Source: Mytilus edulis
Taxonomy: Eukaryota > Mollusca > Bivalvia > Mytilida > Mytilidae
Assembly: GCF_963676685.1 (NCBI RefSeq)
Contig: NC_092348.1
Span: 24,155,386 to 24,219,385, forward strand
DNA: 64,000 nt
Direction of reading: 5' to 3'
How positions within the stretch are numbered: the stretch's first letter is position 1; each line of letters starts with the position of its first letter. The notes beneath the pieces were generated by a model. That model was not told where the DNA came from, did not search any database, and was given only the letters and a program-made list of their open reading frames with translations. The position numbers and the translations under genes are program-made. Shown here piece by piece: positions 36,601 through 48,410 of this stretch.

Positions 36601-36689
36601 TATTGTAAAACATTTTCGTATTCTTGCCTTTCATTTCAGCTAATGCGCTTTGTCTATATGCCTTTTTTTATGTTTCTATGATACATATA

Positions 36690-37375
36690 TGACGTGGCTC
36701 TGTACTTATGCATCCCGTCATTGTGTTCTTGTACTATGGTCAATTGTGTATTTTTGTTTTAATTTTTGTTAATATTCTTGCTCTATATACCATTTTGTGG
36801 TTCCTTGGTACAATGTTTGTATCGTCGTTTGTTTTTTGTCACACTTCAGTGTTTCTGTTGTTTCGCTGTTTTCCTCGTATAGTTGATTTGATTACCTCTG
36901 TTTTATTTAGTTGGTAACCCGGATTTGTTTTCTCTGGATCGATTTATGACTTTCGAATAGCGGTATACTCTTGAATTGAATTTTACTGTGAGTATTGTTA
37001 TACGTTTACTTTTCTACATTGCCGGCTAGAGGTATTAGGGGGGGGGGGGGGGGGGGTTGAGATATAAAAAAATAAACATGTTTAACCCCGTCGCATTTGC
37101 GCCTGTCCCAAGTCAGGAGTCTCTGCCCTTTGTTAGTCTTGTTTGATTTTTAACTTTAGTTTCTTGTGTATAATTTGGAGTTAAGTATGACGTCAATTAT
37201 CACTGAACTAGTATATATATTTGTTTAGGGGCCAACTGAAGGACGCCTCCAGGTGCGGGAGTTTCTCGCTGCATTGAAGACCTATTGGTGACCTTCTGCT
37301 GTTGTCTGTGCCATGGTGGGGTTGTTGTCTCTTTGACACATTCCCCATTTCGATTCTCAATTTTATACCACTGTT
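36690..37375 (+). repeat. Retroelement 3' UTR remnant with a G-run
   Basis: 36690-36960 matches the antisense repeat at 28378-28790. 36970-37375 matches the Penelope 3' UTR (cctgtcccaagtcaggagtc, actgaactagtatatatat, ggacgcctccaggtgcggga, cattccccatttcg). The ggggaggg of the other copies has become a run of about 20 G (37037-37057). Confidence 0.8.
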
Positions 37376-37679
37376 GCCTTTATTTTACACATTTGTTAGT
37401 TATAAAAGTGATTAAGATAATAGCACAATGTTGACCCCTATTTTTGACATGTTTACCTTATATGTCTTTGTTTTGTTTACACATCGTTGTCATAGGCGTA
37501 GATTAAAGATTCCAAGAATTTTAAATGACGTGTTGTTTGTTATGTTACACTTTCATTATTTGTTCTTCTTTGGGACACACTGTGGTTGTAACAAGGGTTA
37601 TGATTGGCCATACTCTATTTGTGTCATTCTTAAGTCTTAATTTATGGTGATTGTAGTTTGTTACCGTCTGCGTTATCAG

Positions 37680-37960
37680 TTATTATTTTATTGTTTGAAT
37701 TTTAACAAGAACGAAGCCGTTGTATTTCCCGTTTGCAATTGTGTTACATTTTTCGATTCATGTCCTTTAATAGCTAACTATAGATATACGATATGGGTGC
37801 ACCCATTTTTTTAGCTAACTATAGATACATGTATATACGATATGGGTGTACTCATTGCAGTGATATTTGCTTATATATATTTATCCACATAATTTGGTCT
37901 CTGGTTGATAGTTGTCTTATTGACAATCGTATACGAAATCTCATATTTTTTATGCACATT
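37680..37960 (+). repeat. Dispersed mussel-type repeat, decayed
   Basis: aacaagaacgaagccgttgt ... tttaatagctaactatag duplicated in place (37777 and 37812) ... gttgtcttattgacaatcgt. Weaker match to the family at 57186. Confidence 0.5.
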
Positions 37961-38513
37961 GAACCTACTGTTCCGTCATTTGATTGAAAGAACATAAATT
38001 ATCTAACTGAAGTATGTCTTTATTTTTGAAAGAAAATATAGAATACAATTGAAAATATGAAACTTTTGCACATAAAATTCAGCTATACCACTTCTTCTAA
38101 ATAAAATAAAAAAAGATTTAAGCAGTTTGACAGTTCTAAGCTATTGTTTGAAACAGTGTCTACGTTTCTACTTTGGTCATTTTTAAGAAACAAAATTGGG
38201 CCCATTCTTTTACTTGTAACTAAATAACATGGAATACGCGTGTAAAGGATCGATTTTTTTTAACATTTTTCATTCAATACCATCACTCTTGAATTAGCGT
38301 TATTATCTCCTTTTATCCATTTCTATTTTTCGTTCGTGTGAAAAGAAATTGGAAATGCACACCGCCTCAATGGAAGCTACGTCACTGGTTCAGCAATATT
38401 GTATCTCCAACACTGCATGATAAATGAGCGTGATGATAACTTACAACTTTGAATTGTATGCGACTGTCATACAAGTGAGAGGTTTAGCCAGCTGTAAAAC
38501 CAGGTTTGATCCA

Positions 38514-38664
38514 GAGGCGGATTTAGGGGGGGGGGGGCGGGCCTCCCCTTTTTGGGAAAAAATTTGGTTGCTTATATAGGGAATCATTGAAGCGTTACTG
38601 GAGCGGGCCCCCTCTTAGGTCAGTCAGTGGGCCCCACTTATGTAAATTTCTGGATCCGCCACTG
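38514..38664. mobile_element. Short MITE with CAGWGGCGGAT ends
   Basis: Left end cagaggcggatttaggggg, right end ctggatccgccactg: inverted repeats CAG(A/T)GGCGGAT. The interior is G/C-rich with a G12 run. A common animal MITE type by appearance. The (TAAG)n run begins at its right edge. Confidence 0.65.
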
Positions 38665-38688
38665 TAAGTAAGTAAGTAAGTAAGTAAT
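38663..38688 (+). repeat. TAAG microsatellite
   Basis: Six or so taag/gtaa units, followed by tttttattggtttaaaatcc. Separates the MITE from the Penelope piece. Confidence 0.9.
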
Positions 38689-38710
38689 TTTTATTGGTTT
38701 AAAATCCAAA

Positions 38711-39896
38711 ATTACAGGATTGATACCAAGACAATACAAATTTGTTATATACAAACATATATATAAGTTTGTACGATCACGGAAAATAATTGAATTAAAT
38801 TGGATTAAAAAATTACAGACAGTTTACCCTCTCGGTCTAAATGATAATATCATGAGAATTGGTAATATATCTAGAACCAATTCCGTTAACATTCTGGATA
38901 TAGTTTCTAAAAACTGTTCGTAAAAAACGTTCTCACGGTCGTAGAACAAATCGCAATCAAAGAAAATTTCGGGCCAATCATACCAATATTTCGGACCTAA
39001 TTTCTATTTCAAAAAACAACGGCAGACATTATCTGTTAACAAAACTCTGTTCGTTACCGGTTTATAAGTTAAATAAAATTTTGGAGGATTGCAACACAAT
39101 TTCATATAGCAGTCCCAAGTATGAAATTGTTCAAATTATTATGGCATATTGTTATTCTAAATTATTTCCCAAAATTGATCGCCCTGAAGATCATAAAAAA
39201 CATTTTATTAAAATTAAGTATGTCAATAAAGGCTTTGATTTTGTAAATATTGCCGGTATATTTAACGACCATTCGGTTAAAGAACAAATTCCTGGATATT
39301 TTGACAATACTGAGCTACCTCTTATTTGTTATATATATACAAGAAATCTACCCGGAAATTTGTGTTTAATTATAGTCAATTGTGTAAAGATGTTAATATC
39401 AGTGAAAATACACCTACTTCATGTAATTGCAGTAAATCCGATTATATTTATGGACCCATTTCCCATGTTATAACAGGAGATCTTAACATCGTTCAAGACC
39501 GAGAGTTAAAATCATTCCTCAGTAAAAGACCTAAATATCGTCCCCCGTCAATTATTAATTGGAATGAGTGTCGTAATATCATCCACGACTCACTCCATAC
39601 TTACTGTATGAAATGGATAAAACGGGGAAAAGCTGACAAAAAAATCTTTGGACTCTTTTTTTAATTCAGTAATGAAGATAGTTGATATACGTATTCAACA
39701 TTTTAAAGAACATTTTACTATAAACAATAACCACAAAAAACCTATTTCTCGTATCAAACATAAACTAAAAGAACTAGCCAAGGAATTTGTTTTTGTTCCG
39801 GCCGATAAAGCTGCTAATAATATTATTATTGTTTGACGTAAATTTTACATTGAGGTTCTGAAAAAGGAAATCACCAATTCACCAACATTCCACGCA
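38711..39896 (+). mobile_element. 5' part of a Penelope-like element with N-terminal nuclease (Naiad-like), 3' truncated
   Basis: Reading order: end of a GIY-YIG-type nuclease domain (IELNWIKKLQTVYPLGLNDN, near 38785-38845), linker KKRSHGRRTNRNQRK after a frameshift at 38923, then the RT N-terminal region. This includes LLTKLCSLPVYKL, HFIKIKYVNKGFDFVNI, CNCSKSDYIYGPISHVITGD, LSKRPKYRPPSIINWNEC and ELAKEFVFVPADKAANNIII (39775-39834). Coding then runs to KEITNSPTFHA and stops at 39896. The W-I-x2-L-x-T-x2-P-x-G-L-N signature is the C-terminal part of Penelope GIY-YIG domains; here it precedes the RT, the permuted order described for the Naiad/Chlamys clade. The GIY-YIG motif itself is missing by 5' truncation. 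Four or more frame breaks. Confidence 0.82.
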
Positions 39897-41992
39897 GGTA
39901 GGTTAAGGTACTTCGTATCGTAAATCGTGTAAAAAACCTATTTTTGTGAAAAATTCGTTAAATGTGCACGCCTGTTGTCTCAAGTGTTACCATACAGTTG
40001 GTCATGTAAAAAGGATTCGTTACAATAAAAAAAATGGGTCATGACCTCTTTCGTCACGTGACTTCGACAAGGGTAAACTACCTTAACCAAATTGGCAAAA
40101 AGCGGGTTACTAAGCTTATCAAAACACTTTAATTTTTTTTTTAAACGAAGCCTTATTATCACCCGTAATTGAAAAGTGCTGCGCGCTTGTCAAGAAAAGT
40201 ATATCTTATAAAAAAAATACAATATCTATTTACCGGACATGATATAACGTTAAATTACAGCTCGTTTTCGTTTCAATTTTTATTACAGTAACATATTTAT
40301 AAAGCGCGCAGCAGTTTTCTTAATAATGGATTATTGAGCTTTCCAAAACAGTTTTCCTTTATAATAACTTTCCTCTCTAGTAACCCGATTTTTGTGAAAA
40401 TAGAAGGGTTACTACGGTCGCGAGATATTTATCCCCATCTATCAAGCGCACGAAAGACGTTGTTACATAATACGGAAATTTCCGTTGAACGGCAGTTGTT
40501 GAGCATTTATATTTTCAAGTTTTCAATGCGGGATTATTTGGAAGTTGGCAAACGTTTATATATATCTATCGGTTTAAAGACATTTATATACATGTCTGTT
40601 TGATCATAAATTATCAACTGTGCCAATAAAATTATAATTTGACGTGATTTGTGCTGCTAGTACTGCATTTTCACTTACTTCTTTGGACTAAATGCAATGT
40701 CCCTCAACTAGCTGCATCAACCTCAGATTGGCATCAGGATCCAACAGACCTGTACGAATATATTCTTTGCATGATGTATTTTAACTAGTCCTTTCTAGTT
40801 CAGATTCTATGTAATATTAACCTCTTTCATTAGTGACAGCTTCCTAGAATTAGTATTTCATGAGTGGTCACTTGATTCATATATATATGTCCCCAAAACC
40901 AAATAGTAAAAATTAGGACTAATGATGTAGTGCTATGCTGTTATTTTATGCAAGATCATTATTAACAGATTTTTTACCATTTATCTCTCAGTAATATTTC
41001 ATTATTGAAACTTGTGTACAATATTATAATGGTCAGCATGCACACCTACGTGAGATGTGGCTACAGTTGATCATTTCTCGGAGTTCCACACCTATGAGAG
41101 TTGGACAAATCCTCGATTGTTTTTAAGAGCATCACTGAAGAGGCATATTCAGAAGAAATGTACATCTGGTTCTGTAATCTAGGCATTCTTAAATGCTTTC
41201 AACACTACATGTAGATTATAATATTATCTTATATATAGACGAAATGACGAAGACTTATTTTCAGTCACATAATGAGTGGGTAATGCAGCCAAGATTTCAT
41301 GTATTCTTGCCAGTCACAAGCCTGGAAAATGCAGAGTGAACCACCAATAATATTCTCAAATATGAAGCTGGAATCTGGACTTAGATTTTTGTGTAGCTGG
41401 ATACCATCATCTTAGTCCCATTCATTTCGGCATTAATAATTTAAATTTTATTTGTGCATCAACAAAGTATAGGAAAGTAAAGGTCCCCTTGGCTCAATAC
41501 TAAGGACACAAAGGATCCACAAGGGTAGACCCATTTGGCTTCTTAATACCCCCCCCCCTTTTTCCTTCAATTTTAAAAACAAATCCAATTTCAAAGAAAT
41601 TATCTTCAGATATTCTAATAAATACAACCCAGTACTTTAGATACTAATATTTGTAAATTACCATCTATTTTTAACAAATAATAAGAAAAACAAATTCAAC
41701 CAATCAGAAGGGAATACTTGCTTTTGTCTTTTATTAAATGTTTTTATTTTTTTATTTCCAATGTTCCATATGTAATGGGATGATTATTCCACACCACTGA
41801 ATAACTTCAGCAAGAAAACAAAAAATATTTAACCAAAAAATGTGCACTTCCTGTCCTTGACACAGCCATGAAGAGGATTCAATGACAAAGCCCAATTGAA
41901 ATTAATTTCATCTTCCTCTCACTTATTATTGCTGTTTTTTATTAGGAAAATAATGAAAAAACATGAACTGACAAGACAATTTCTTCATTAAT
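39897..41992. other. Intergenic, with inverted motifs
   Basis: Starts with a short palindromic stretch (aggttaaggta at 39901 and taccttaacc near 40080). A second inverted pair, aaaagtgctgcgcgcttgt (40167-40185) and gcgcgcagcagtttt, lies 40298-40315. No supported exon between 40600 and 41990, though 5' exons of the next gene could lie here. Confidence 0.4.
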
Positions 41993-44900
41993 ATGAATTA
42001 TTGCAATTTTGCAAAGGTTTTTATAGGGAGAAGCTCAAAGGATCTCTCTGAAATCAAAAACTTCAACAAGCATCTGGAAGAACAAGAAACAAATGCCAGT
42101 ATTTCAAATAAATCCTTTATTCCGAAATATTATAATGGCATTTCATTAACACAAAGATATGATAATTATTGTGCATTTGTAGATAGATGCAAAAGCTTAC
42201 ATATTACAACTTATGATGTATTTAAACAACAATGTAAAAGAATACAAGACTATTTAAGTGAAAATAAATACTATAAGAACAGAAATACAAATGGAGAAAA
42301 AAAAACTTTTATTGAATTTTTCTCGTTGAATAAATGGTTGAAATTGTCAGATGGTGCCAGGAGAGAACATTCATTGCACAACTGTTTTGCGTGCCAAACT
42401 GTCCTCATGGAGCAGTCGTCTCTCCATACTTCCTTCCTCCAGTCTAGATTAAATTCAGCATGCACTCAAATGGTCGAGTCATTCAGCTCCCTTACTGCAA
42501 AATGCAATACACCAACTCAAGGAAATAAGATAGTCAAAACCTTTGTTGGTTTGATCCAACCATTGATGGAAAAAAACCTAAACGTCAATTTTAAGGAAGC
42601 TGTCGCCGCATCATTCAATTTAACACCAAGAGTATCTGCTTCAGAGAGAGAACAAAACATCACAAGAGTATTAATCAATACTAACAAACAAATAGAGGAT
42701 AGTTACAAAGAAAATGACCTCGATATTGAACATTTGCTAGCATCAGGCAAATCATATCAACAGTATGATAGGTACAAAAAAATAAAATAAAAAATAAAAA
42801 TATAAACATTATTTGTTGTCTCCCTAATGAAATGTTTATTCTTATATTTTTGAAATTCAAAGTCCCAACTTTTTAACAAAAAAATCAAGAAATGCCAATA
42901 TCAAAATCAAATATGTATTTATGTGAACTTCAATTTAACCTCTAAACTAGAAATGGATACAGCATGCATTGTGCGTATTTAATCATTTAAAGGAAAAGAA
43001 TGTCAATATTGAAAGTGAAACAAAAGAAAATCATTTGATTGACTGTTTCTATCCACAAAAAATTATTCTTAAACAAGTTAAAACAATGATAAGCATATAC
43101 TTTTAATCTAGTATATGAAATTAGACACATAAAAATGTAAATGCAGGAATCCAGTATCTATTTAAGTTTATTATTTAAATTTATATTTTAAATAAAAAAA
43201 AAAAGTTTATATTTAAGTTTATATAAATTTCTTATGGCAATCCGAGGCCTCTGTGGGTCCACTCCATAGTTGATTACATGGCGCCTATAGATTTAAATAC
43301 ATGAAACCAAGCTACATATAATTGGGTCTATGCCTTGATATTGTTAATTTTAGTCTTATTATAATTTTGATAAATATTTTACATCGTTATAAATCCAATA
43401 AGAGTTAGAGTCAAATCAGGGTACACGAGTTTGACAGCCAATGCCCCTTCAACGCTAGAAAAATTAAAAGTGATTGACAGACGTTAAAACTTTCCAACAA
43501 ATAATGTATCAAAATGCAATTGAATTATTTACCTTTAAAATCCAATCAAATTAAAGCAGAAATTTTAGTTTTCATTTGGAATTGTAAACAGTAAATAATT
43601 TATTTATAGAGACAAGAATACACTTGTTTACATCGACATCCAAAAATATACACCAAAATTCAATTAAACATTTCATTTGGGAGACTCTATTGGCTGCTGG
43701 GTTTTTCTTTCAATTGTTTGACAACTTGAATAAAACCAATATTTACTTTCAAATGTCTTGATCTGAATAAAAAACAATTTGCATTTAGGGCTATTCCAGA
43801 AAAAAATGTATTTGGGGGGTTGGAAGGCACATTGTATTAATAATACATGGGTGAAGGGTATCAGAGCAACTTTTCACACTATAATGCAATATAATTCTCA
43901 ATAACAATTGCCTGGGTGGCGGGTGCTGACAAAAACTGCCTTCCAACCCCCCCCCATACATTTTTTTTCTGGAATAGCCCTAAATGCAAATTGTTTTTTA
44001 TTCAATTTATAGAAAAGATAAAACCGAGTTAAATATCAATACTTGCCTACATCAATGTTAAGATTTTTCAATTTATAATTCTAGTTCTAGATCTAATTCC
44101 GCAAAAACTTGCTATTTCCCTTTAATAATGTAGAAGGTTAAACAAACATCTGATCACCAAACACTTGTGTTTTGTACATGTATAATAATTGAAGTTTAGG
44201 AGAAAAATCCAGTAAATTTGTTTTTGAAAATGACATTCCTAAATCTGATATGGGTGAATGAATTAAAAATTCGTAAGGGTTCCACGGAACCCAGTGTCTC
44301 GCCTACTTTTGCTGTAAATTGCAGGCTAAACAAAAATGAGGAAAAAAATCAATAAAAATATTCCTCTTGATACTATCTTATGATTGTAAGAAGCTTCTGT
44401 TCAAGTTTGGTAAAAATCCAGCATAGTTTATGAATCTGATAAATGTTTTGAAAACTGCAGACTGTATGTAATGTTAACTGGAAGAAAATCTAAGTCCATT
44501 TAAAAGTAAAATACAGAAAAAATGGAGTTATCTTTTTACAAAATTTACTTCTGGATACTATCTTATGATCATAAATAAGCTTCTGTCCAAGTTTGGTACA
44601 AACCCAGGATAGTTTAAGAAAGTTATAAAAAATTTTAAAACTTTAACCACAGAGTGAATGTAATGTTTCCCCGCAGAAAACTAAGTCCATTTAAAAGCAA
44701 AATACGGAAAAAATGGATTTATCTTTTTACAAAATTTACTTCTGGATACTATCTTATGATCATACACAAGCTTCTGTCCAAGTTTGGTACAAACCCAGGA
44801 TAGTTTTAGTAAGTTATTAAAATTCTAAAAACTTTAACCACAGAGTGAATGTTATGTTTCCCCGCAGAAAAAACAAAGTCCATTTATAAGTAAAATATGG

Positions 44901-45742
44901 AAAAAATGGAATTTCATTTTTACAAAATTTACTTCTGGATACTATCTTATGATCATAAACAAGCTTCCGTCCAAGTTTGGTACAAACCCAGGATAGTTTA
45001 AGAAAGTTATTAAAATTCTAAAAACTTTAACCACAGAGTGAATGTTATGTTTCCCACAGAAAAAACCAAGTCCATTAATAAGTAAAATACGGAAAAAATG
45101 GAATTTTATTTTTACAAAATTTACTTCTGGATACTATCTTATGATCATAAACAAGCTTCTGTCCAAGTTTGGTAGAAATCCAGTGTAGTTTTAAGAAAGT
45201 TATTAAAATTTCAAAAACTTGAATATTTGTGGACGCCGCCGCCGACGACGACGGAATGTAGGATCGCTTAGTCTCGCTTTTTCGACTAATGTCGAAGGCT
45301 CGAAATGTAGACCTGATGTGTTCTGTTATATTACATTTCAAGATAGATAAAAGACTCCCATTCTACCTGAAATTAATTAAAATGTCAAATTTAGTTGAGG
45401 CAACTAAATGACAAAAAATGGATCAGAGGGCACCACTGATTTCAGATAAGACCCTAAAACAGAATTTTCAAATTGTAAAATCAATAATTGACATACTTGT
45501 AGGCAAAGTATAATAAAAAAAAATTCAAATAAATTTTGGATTTGGTTACAGTATTATTTTTTTCAAATAACAGGGATAGACTGCAGACATGCTTTGTCTC
45601 GCCTGCTGATGCAGAAAAAAAAACAAAAGAAGAAAAACAAAAAGAATCTTCAGGAAAAAAAAAACCAAGGAGACATTACGGCCCATTCAACGCCTATGAT
45701 TTCGACAAAACAGCATTTCTGGATGAGATCCAAAACAACTGA
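41993..45742 (+). CDS. Unrecognised two-exon gene (315 aa), 3' end cut by a Penelope element
   Basis: Exon 1 41993-42771 (ATG at 41993, in-frame TGA 24 bases upstream), donor AG/gtacaa; exon 2 45574-45742, acceptor ataacag. The junction restores an Arg codon (YDR/DRLQTCF) and keeps the frame. Exon 1 encodes a largely helical, Lys/Asn-rich protein with FIEFFSLNKWLKLSDGARRE followed by HSLHNCFACQ, a possible metal-binding H-x3-C-x2-C. Exon 2 encodes a Lys/Glu-rich linker (ADAEKKTKEEKQKESSGKKK), then RRHYGPFNAYDFDKTAFLDE. I do not recognise the family, though the last motif recalls the start of a conserved domain in multicopy invertebrate proteins (memory, unverified). The stop TGA falls exactly where Penelope coding sequence begins, so the natural C terminus is probably lost. 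Intron 42772-45573 carries a MITE and a 191-bp array. Likely a truncated family member. Confidence 0.6.
43764..44003. mobile_element. MITE with arms of about 65 bp
   Basis: Left arm 43764-43828 (includes agggctattccagaaaaaaa) and right arm 43937-44003 are almost perfect reverse complements, including the AT-rich flanks ataaaaaacaatttgcattt. Interior about 108 bp. No ORF. Confidence 0.88.
44277..45304 (+). mobile_element. Helentron-like element H4 with 191-bp tandem core
   Basis: Begins with the palindrome GGGTTCCacGGAACCC (44277-44292). It contains about five tandem units of about 191 bp, marked by acttctggatactatcttat at 44547, 44738, 44931 and 45123 with a diverged copy at 44362. It ends with a gccgccgacgacgacgg microsatellite and the hairpin TTCGACtaatGTCGAA (45281-45296). 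Same general plan as H2: 5' palindrome, tandem core, microsatellite, 3' hairpin; here the microsatellite follows the core. Confidence 0.65.
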
Positions 45743-47695
45743 CTCCATTTTCAGAAAACGAAATCTGTAACAAACATAAACTTTTAGCCACCGCTTTACA
45801 AGCAGAGCCTAATACAATGAAAGTCCCAACTATGTATTGGCTTCCGAAGCTACACAAAACCCCTTACACATATAGATTTATTTCGTCTTCAAGCCATTGT
45901 TCAACTACTAAATTGTCTATTCTTCTTACCAGCACACTTGGTACAATTAAAAACCTGATAATAAATTGTTCAAATTAAGGCCTTCGAAAATAGTGGAATA
46001 AATTACTTTTGGAGTGTCAAGAACTCGTTGGAAGTACTTGGATAAATTGCATGCTTATATTGGTGATTTTGAATCTGTTCAAAGTTTTGATTTTTCTACC
46101 CTGTATACCACATTGCCTCACATTCTCATTAAGAAAAAATTCACACACCTAACTAAATGGGCATTCAAAAAATCAGAATGTGAATATATATGTTCAAACT
46201 CTTTTAGGTCATTTTTTAGTAGCAATAAACAAAAAAAACTATGTTAATTGGACATGCTTTGATACTATATATGCCCTTGAATTTTTACTAGATAACATTT
46301 TTGTTAGCTTTGGGGATTCCGTATATCGTCAGATTATCGGAATTCCAATGGGGACTAACTGTGCACCACTTATTGCGGACCTGTTTTTGTATTGTTATGA
46401 GTTACAATTTATGACAAAAATAAGCAAAGACCCATCGAAACAACATCTGATATACAAATTTAATAATACTTTTAGATATTTGGATGATATTTTGGCTCTC
46501 AATAATGACGACTTCAGTATGTATATTAATGAAATTTATCCTCTTGAACTTACTTTAAATAAAGCTAATACTAAAAATGACCACTGCCCTTTTCTCGATC
46601 TTGATATCTATATCACTAATGGAAAGCTGAATACTAAAATTTATGATAAAAGGGATGATTTTTCATTTCCTATCGTTAATTATCCGTTTTTAGATGGTCA
46701 CGTTCCCTTGTCACCATCTTACGGTGTTTATGTATCTCAACTTGTACGATTCGCTCGTGTATGTAACAATGTTTTAGATTTTAACGAGAGAAATTTATGT
46801 ATTACTGAAAAATTATTACACCAGGGTTTTCGATATCACAAACTAGTCAAAACATTTACTAAATTTTATCATCGGTATAAAGACATCATTCGTAAATATA
46901 GCTCAACATGCAGACTTCTAATACGTTCAGGTATTTCACATCCAATTTTTTATGGAAATATTCTTTATAAAGCACAAAGGTGTCAGTATTCACCTCAGAA
47001 ACTTACAAAACCTTTGAATAGACTTATTAAGAAGGGATATAATTACGATACTGTTGTCAAGTCATTAAAGATTGCATATTTTGGCGTTAATATTGAGTCA
47101 CTGATAAGGTCTTTGCATCGGAACTAAACACATTTATTCTAAAAACAATTGTTGGCATGACACGGGTTATGTTCTTCTCATATATGTTATGATGGTATGA
47201 TACTAAACCCCTAACGGGAAGGATTAACTGCTAGTAGTCTGTTGTTATTATGTATTATTGTCATTCTGTTTATTTTCTTTGGTTACATCTTCTGACATCA
47301 GACTCGGACTTCTCTTGAACTGAATTTTAATGTGCGTATTGTTATACGTTTACTTTTCTACATTGGTTAGAGGAATAGGGGGAGGGTTGAGATCTCACAA
47401 ACATGTTTAACTCCGCCGCATTTTTGCGCCTGTCCCAAGTCAGGAGCCTCTGATCTTTGTTAGTCTTGTATTATTTTAATTTTAGTTTCTTGTTTACAAT
47501 TTGGAAATTAGTATGGCGTTCATTATCACTGGACTAGTATATATTTGTACAGGGGCCAGCTGAAGGACGCCTCTGGGTGCGGGAATTTCTCGCTACATTG
47601 AAGACCTGCTGGTGACCTTCTGCTGTTGTTTTTTTCTATGGTCGGGTTGTTGTCTCTTTGGCACATTCCCCATTTCCATTCTCAATTTTATTAAT
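45741..47695 (+). mobile_element. Penelope-like retroelement copy 2, 5' truncated
   Basis: Coding starts at TPFSENEICNKHKLLATAL (45743), then MYWLPKLHKTPYTYRFISSS, motif A SFDFSTLYTTLPH, motif B GIPMGTNCAPLIADLFLY (46340-46395), motif C RYLDDILAL (near 46480) and a long intact thumb region to SLHRN at 47127. Frameshifts at about 45976, 46040 and 46185; from 46180 onward one frame stays open for 315 codons. No nuclease domain follows. 3' UTR 47128-47695 is shared with copies at 18.6, 27.1 and 37.0 kb. The 5' junction lies inside the coding exon of the preceding gene. Confidence 0.9.
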
Positions 47696-47699
47696 AGCT

Positions 47700-48410
47700 A
47701 TAAGATACATTTTTCTTTTAAAATACAACTTTTAAATCTTACGAGAAACTATTCTAAGCTTAAAACTTTCACTGTAACCTCGCTCTAACTTATCCCCCCC
47801 CCAAAAAAAAAAACCCAAACAAACAAACTCGCAATACTATTGTCATTCTTATAGTCAGCACTAAATTGTTCACACACAAATGTGTTTTAAGCTGCTAAAG
47901 ACATATGTTTCAAACGCTCAGAAATTCCTTTGTTCTATATTTTTGCTCTCCATTTTTATGCAAAACCTTTTACATTTTTATTTTATGGATTATTGTTGAA
48001 GGTCGTACGATGACGTATGGTTGTTAACACATACTTCCTTTGGTTTCTTATGGAAATTTGTCCATTGACAACAAACATACCACATCATCTACTTTATATA
48101 AGTATTGTATAAATTACAATGTATTTTGGTGATCTTGCAAAATGATCGTAATCCCGAAAATCGTAAACATATTTTCTTATCTAAAAAGGTGGCAAGAAGG
48201 GTTCCATTAACAGGCCAATAAATAAGATTACAGTTAATTTAAAAAAAAAAATTTAAAAAATAGGGGTATTTTTTCTCTCATAATAACAGTAAACAGATTC
48301 ACAACAATGTCAATTTCAAGAAAGCAGACAACAGTTAATTAGTCAATAACAGTACAGCACCAATGATCTTGAATATATGCCACTTTTAACTAAAATATAA
48401 AGGCACAGAA
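47700..48410. other. Intergenic with a decayed dispersed repeat
   Basis: Near 47990-48090 a weak copy of the ttgttgaaggtcgtacgatg ... catacca dispersed family. Otherwise nothing; no continuation of the interrupted exon was found here. Confidence 0.4.

Noticed and set aside
37037-37057. G-quadruplex regulatory element
   Set aside because: A long G homopolymer inside a retroelement remnant; more likely replication slippage, and the same site is ggggaggg in other copies.
41030-41430. Possible 5' exon of the unknown gene
   Set aside because: All frames are broken by stops every 20-50 codons and no consistent donor/acceptor pair was found.
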